DNA of 64,000 nt, from NCBI GenBank assembly GCA_025201765.1, contig MU623359.1, positions 248,001-312,000 on the forward strand, given 5' to 3'. Of this stretch, positions 58,887 through 64,000 are shown in pieces. Within the stretch, counting starts at the first letter, position 1. Each line of letters begins with the position of its first letter. A program made the translations under genes and the position numbers. Under the pieces are notes generated by a model. That model was not told the DNA's origin. It searched no databases and saw only the letters and a program-made list of their open reading frames with translations. The stretch is from Daldinia sp. FL1419 (Eukaryota > Ascomycota > Sordariomycetes > Xylariales > Hypoxylaceae).

Positions 58887-60280
58887 ATGCAGTTAACGTC
58901 GCTCGCTGCGCTGGCGTTAGCCGCGCCAGTCAGTGCGCTTATCCGATTCTCATGCTCCCAGCTTGTGGTTGACCGTATCGATCCGTTGGTGAACCCGGGC
59001 ATGGCACCCTCACCGCATCTGCATCAGATCATTGGCGGCGTAAGTTATAACGGCCTAGACGAGCTAGATAGAATGTAAACATGAAGCTAATTGACGTAGA
59101 ATTCGCTTAACGTGAGCATGGCTTTGGACAAAGATATGCCTGGCGAGTCCACTTGCACTACCTGCCAATTCACAGAGGACACCTCCAACTACTGGACCGC
59201 TGTTCTCTTCTTCAGAGCCCGTAACGGTACCTTTAAACGTGTGCCTATTCGACCCAACGTCGGCTTCGATGGCGCTGAGGGCGGCATGACTGTCTACTAC
59301 ATGCAGAACGGTTTGTCTGATTACCAGCAGCGATCCAAAGTCACCGCGTTTAAGCCTGTACGGCCCTTGCCGCCCTCAGATATTGAATAACCGGTATGCA
59401 GAGCTAACTGGTCTAGGGATTCCGTATGCTCGTCGGGGATGCGATGGCCCGGACCGCTGAGGAGGCCACTAAATACAAGCAGGTTACTTATACCTGCTTA
59501 CAAGACATGTTAACTCGATTCCCCGAAACCAAGAACCTCCCAAACAAGCCATGCCCGGAGGGTATCATGGCAAATATTCGCTTCCCGACGTGAGTCAATC
59601 ACGCATATTTGTGCCGGGCTCGTAGTAGTCGTCTAACCCATAGTAGTTGCTGGGACGGGAAAAACCTCGACACCGTGGACCATATGAGCCATATGGCATA
59701 CCCGGCTAACGGTACTTTCGATTCCCAAGGCCCCTGTCCATCTAGTCACCCTGTGCCGGTGCCTCTATTAATGTATGAAACAATCTGGGATACTCGCCAG
59801 TAAGTTTCCCCTATCTGAGCTTGCTTGCTATGCTTGGCTTAATTAATTATTATTTTCGTAAAGGTTTAACGACCCTAACGAGTGGCCCGAAGACGGATCC
59901 CAGCCGTTTGTCTGGAGTATGGGTGACCAGTAAGTAGCGGGCATCCAGAGCGACGCACCGGGGATTCGCTGACGCATACTTGTAGCACTGGGTATGGTAG
60001 TCACGGCGATTATTTATTCGGGTGGAAGGGCGACGCTCTCCAAAGGACAATGGACACTCCCTGTTATGTCACTTGTCCTACACTGGCCACGCAACCAATC
60101 GCCAACCAGAACAAGTGCAAGATTGACAGGACGGTTAAAGAGGACATCGATTCGTGTAAGTTATCGAAGAGGCCTCGATATCGGGAGTGATTCCGAAACT
60201 AATGATACCTTCGTATAGGGCTACCCGAAATCCCTGGAAGTCCCCGGATAACCAAAAATATTAGAGGCGAAGCGCGATAG
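58887..60280 (+). CDS. Secreted DUF1996 protein
   Basis: Seven exons (58887..59039, 59100..59357, 59417..59589, 59647..59799, 59864..59929, 59986..60155, 60219..60280) give 344 aa in one frame. Signal peptide MQLTSLAALALAAPVSA is followed by the family opening FSCSQLVVDRIDPLVNPG. Then come PHLHQIIGG, CTTCQFTEDTSNYWTA, KVTAFKPGFRMLVGD, CWDGKNLDTVDHMSHMAYP and the C-terminal GDYLFGWKGDALQ region. These are the conserved blocks of DUF1996 (PF09362), common in secreted fungal proteins and sometimes fused to WSC domains; no WSC is present here. Biochemical function is not established. Most introns are 46-64 nt with GTAAGT-type donors. Confidence 0.92.
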
Positions 60281-61192
60281 AGTCTTTTTTTTTTTTTTTT
60301 TCTTTTTTGAATAAACGAGGCGTGTGTTTGTTAGTTCGAAGCGATGTCAACACCAAGCAGAATATCCCTAGCACCACAGGTTTTCGATACCGCCATGCTC
60401 CGCAGTTATGTGCTTGGGCTTAAGTGATATGTATATATATCGGGCCTATCAGATGAAGAAAATTATAACCTCGAGTTCGCGACTCGTTAATCATAAGACT
60501 CGAACGCGACTATTTTCCTATCCTAGATGCATAGGGCAATTTTACGGGCCTCGATAGGCTAGACTCGCGGGGTAAATACAGCTGCCAGCAATTCAATGGA
60601 TCCTTGTATTGGTAAACGATGCTCCATCGCGTACGTATTCGTATTTAAGACACGCTACCCCTGAAATTTTCGGGATCCTATATTTTCCCTTTCAACATCA
60701 TACATATTCCTCTTTTGTAGTTTTCATGCCTTTAGTACTGCACACACTCCAATGTTATGGATCAAACATCAACCAATTACGCCTATTATATGCTACGTAG
60801 TAAGACTTAATGTACAATAAGGCATGGAATAATTGGAAATACCCAAGGCTAATTGAGGGAATAGCAATTATTCGCTAATATTCCGACTTCACATAGTAAT
60901 TTTACCTAAAAACCATGTTAGTAGTTCAAGATTGACAAATAAAAGTAAGGGAATCTCTATTAATAAATCGAGGAACTGTATCGCTGCGACAAGGAATAAA
61001 ATAGAAATTAACCGAGCAGCTCGGGCTGTTTCATGTTCATTTATACTAGTTGCCTGTTTTTTATATTATCGTCAACTTCCGCAATATTATAAAGCTCGGT
61101 GATTTTTACATAGTATGCACGATCGCTGTGTCTTGACTTGAAATGGCTTCATACTTTGAGTTATTTTAAACCTACTTAAAAAGCACCACGAG
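60281..61192. other. Intergenic region
   Basis: 0.9 kb between DUF1996 and P450 genes. A poly-T run of about 17 followed by CTTTTTT stands at 60285-60308, just after the DUF1996 stop. The remainder is AT-rich, without a visible gene. Confidence 0.5.
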
Positions 61193-63121
61193 ATGAGTGT
61201 CAATTTTGTACTACCACTTGTGCGGGGCATCTATGCCCTGCTCGCTGTTGTTTTGCTACGGTTCTTCTACAGAGCATACGTTGAACGGAAACGCATAAGA
61301 ACTTTAAAGGCTCAAGGCATTGTGAGTTGAATAGCCTAACATGCTTTTTTTTATTAGACCAAGAAGTAGAATACCAGATTAATGAATCCAAGCCCGTATT
61401 GCCACATTCGCTATTATTTGGCCACCTTCCAGTCTTTGCAGCTTTCCGCGCAATTCACCCTGCCGATGTTAACATTTATGAATTCCATTACTGGCTTGCC
61501 GCACATGTCGGCGAATACTTCCCAGGCCACACTAGACTACCACCGATCATTTATCTAGATCTGTGGCCCGTATCTAGATCTCTTGTGCTTATCTTCGATC
61601 CCGTGGCTGCGTCTCAGTGCACACAGATCAAGAACCTCCCTAAGGATAACATTCTCGCTCAATACATGCACCCGCTAACACAAGCTTTGGATATCGTGTC
61701 TACAGAAGGAGAATTATGGAAGAAGTGGCGCTCAATGTTTAACCCTGGCTTCAGCCAACGGAACCTGACGGCTCTGCTTCCGGAGCTTATTGAAGAGGCC
61801 CAAATATTCGCAAATGGACTCAAGGATCTAGCTGGCAAAGGGGGAGAATGGGGACCTGTCTTCCAGCTCGAACAGAGAACGATCAATTTAACTTTCGATA
61901 TCATCGTTAGAGCATCTGTGTTAGTAGAAAAATGCTCTTCTGAATATATACTTCGAGTTACTAACCCGGGGCAGAGATCTACGGCTGCACGAGCAGACAA
62001 ATCCGTCAAGCAGCCCGTTCAAGACCGCTTTGGTAAATCAACTTTACTTGATGGGAAAGATTTCCAAGTCTGCAAGAGCGTTGTATTCTAGTCAGCTTCT
62101 CTGGCACCGGAGTGCTATCGAAAGAAATAACCGTACCATGCGCGACTTTCTGCTCCCGCAGATCGAGAAGAGGCTACAGTCAGACGTCAACGCCAGCCAA
62201 AAGAAGACCATCGTTGACCTTGCCATGAAGCACATCAACAAGGAGAACTCTGAAGTTTTCCGAGGGAAGCCCGACGCCGATTTTGTGGATAGGCTCATAG
62301 CCAACTTGAAGGCGTTTATGTTCGCCGGCCACGATACAACTTCGTCGACGATCTGTTTCATGGTGAAGCTACTACAAGATAACCCAGAAGTTTTGGCAAA
62401 GGTCCGGGCTGAGCACGATACTGTCCTCGGACCCGACCCAGCAAAGGCTATGGACGTCTTGATCGCATCGCCTCACCTCTTATACTCGCTTTCGTATACA
62501 CTTGGTCTTATCAAGGAAACATTAAGGCTGTGGCCGCTTGCAGCGACCGTTCGGGATAGCGACAGCATCCCTGGATTTGCTCTGAGCGTTCCCGGCTCGC
62601 CGATTAAATACCCTACGGAGGGATTCGGACCTTGGTTGGGACCATACGGAATACAGCGCAACCCTGACTATTGGCCTCGACCGGATGAGTGTTTGCCAGA
62701 GCGCTGGTTGGCTCCCGAGGGCGATCCACTATACGTGGCCACCAAGGAAGCCTGGGTGCCCTTTTCGCTAGGACCAAGGAACTGCGTGGGAATGGAATTA
62801 GCGATGGTAGAATTGCGTCTGGTCGCCGTATTAATAGCGCGCACCTTTGATATTGAAGAAGCATGGGAGGAATGGGACAAGAAGCAGTAAGCGTTCCTCC
62901 GACTTAGGAAACTTCCTACTCAACCCCCTAGCCCCCCTTCTTTACTGGAAGCGTTCTTGTTCCTGGATACTAACTTAACTGCTAATATTAGAGGTCCCAA
63001 TGCTACGCCTACTCATATCGTAAATGGTAGACGTCTCTATGGTGTCGGCGATGGGCCAGTTCATCCGAAGGATGGCATGCCAGTGCATGTACGACTACGG
63101 AACCATGTACCCTCCATCTGA
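61193..63121 (+). CDS. Cytochrome P450 monooxygenase
   Basis: A complete microsomal P450 of about 570 aa. Exons: 61193..61321, 61378..61919, 61975..62886, 62992..63121. The N-terminal anchor is the hydrophobic stretch in MSVNFVLPLVRGIYALLAVV, then VERKRIRTLKAQG and the proline-rich hinge PVLPHSLLFGHLP. The I helix has AGHDTTSS, the K helix KETLR, then PERWL and the heme loop FSLGPRNCVG with Cys near residue 495. The end HPKDGMPVHVRLR is recovered only by splicing at 62886/62992. The second-exon acceptor is uncertain: CAG at 61377 adds INESK, while AAG at 61392 gives the more family-like GIPVLPHS (565 aa). Substrate unknown. Confidence 0.9.
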
Positions 63122-64000
63122 ACGCAAGATGCCAGCTTCTTAATGGTTCAATATATATATATATGAGGCGGGGTTTTCGAAACTGATGGCCCAGTACTTG
63201 GTGTTATCAAGTGTGCTCGGGCTCAAATATACTATAAATCAGAGCATTTACTAAAGGCCATGCTTCCCCTGGGGCTGCTCCTGGCCGATACTAGAACCGG
63301 CTGGGGCCCCGTTCCCCCTCCCCTCAACCAGAACTATAACAAGGTTATTAGCATGTTGGTCCGCTAGTGCTATCCTACAAGTAGTTATTAGCGAAATTAA
63401 TCATTTTAGGGCGAGTAGGTTGCCGCATCGACGATAGCGTTGAGTAGTAGCAGGATCTGGTTGCGTCAATAAAAACAGATAGAGGAGCGTGGTTCTAGTA
63501 TTGAAGTAATGGCGATCTGACGACGATGCAACAGTAAATCGTGATCCTTTTTCCCAAATTCTATACGTGACGTACGTATTCAAGATACTCGGAGCTCTAA
63601 ACCGTATCGCGAGTCATGCAAGCCGCTTCCAGGCCGTACTAGAGCGTGTAAACCATCAATCGCGCCGCTCGGCGTATCGAATATCTTTGGCGGTTCTAAC
63701 GACTAAGTTAGCATATTAGACTTAAGAAGTGAGTTTATTTCGTTATTTCCAAGGTACTAGCTCATATCATGCAGGTACATTTCTTGATGGCCGACCACTA
63801 CTGTACATAACCTGTTCTAGCCAAAATTGGAATATGCGAACACCAGGTACCGCACCGCCAAACCCGTCAAATAACAATTTACCGACCGAGTTTGCGAAGT
63901 CCTCGAGGATTGTGATTGTCGTAAGCGGCTGACGTGACCATCCTTACAGCGGTATGACGTGAAAGCCGCCGCGTAACCTCGATTGTAGATCTTGTGCACA
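63122..64000. other. Window-end intergenic region
   Basis: About 0.9 kb after the P450 with only short unconvincing ORFs. A TA-dinucleotide run lies at about 63151-63163. Confidence 0.5.

Noticed and set aside
1..64000. CRISPR arrays, bacterial-type operons, rRNA
   Set aside because: Genes are spliced and single; no regularly spaced repeats or rRNA sequence were seen.

Overview
The window is nuclear DNA from a filamentous ascomycete (Pezizomycotina, most likely a Sordariomycete). Genes carry short introns of about 50-130 nt with GTAAGT-like donors, CTAAC/CTAAT branch sites and AG acceptors. The gene content fits: GH11 xylanase, a DUF1996 secreted protein, P450s, a decayed reducing polyketide synthase, BAHD and acyltransferase-3 enzymes, and an atypical fungal kinase. 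No intact tRNA, rRNA, CRISPR array or intact transposon was seen. The species is not determined.

Layout. 0-20 kb is gene-dense core genome: the 3' part of a Ser/Thr kinase cut by the window edge (+), TRM10 (-), MSH2 (+), a mitochondrial-type peroxiredoxin (-), an Ariadne RBR ubiquitin ligase (-), EXO1 (-), TMA16 (+) and a MAM33/p32 mitochondrial matrix protein (+). MSH2 and EXO1, partners in mismatch repair, lie about 6 kb apart. 20-48 kb is gene-poor accessory DNA with isolated single genes: a secreted GH11 xylanase with XlnR-like sites upstream, a BAHD-type acyltransferase, a membrane acyltransferase-3, a 136-aa orphan, an alpha/beta hydrolase and a Gly-rich RING protein. Two stretches of about 7 kb hold no gene I can support.

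49-51 kb holds what looks like a dead secondary-metabolite locus: a P450 C-terminus (-) with an in-frame stop and deletions, beside a frameshifted piece of a highly reducing PKS (ketoreductase end plus carrier-protein end, +). A small LEA-like mitochondrial protein follows. 52.6-55.1 kb is a ten-exon kinase-like gene whose catalytic loop reads HFDIDPTN. 57-63 kb has three spliced genes: a His/Pro-rich six-cysteine small secreted protein reconstructed here from three short exons, a DUF1996 secreted protein, and a complete P450.

All multi-exon models were built by hand from splice signals, reading frame and family similarity recalled from memory. Each sums to an intact frame, but none has been checked against transcripts or a database.
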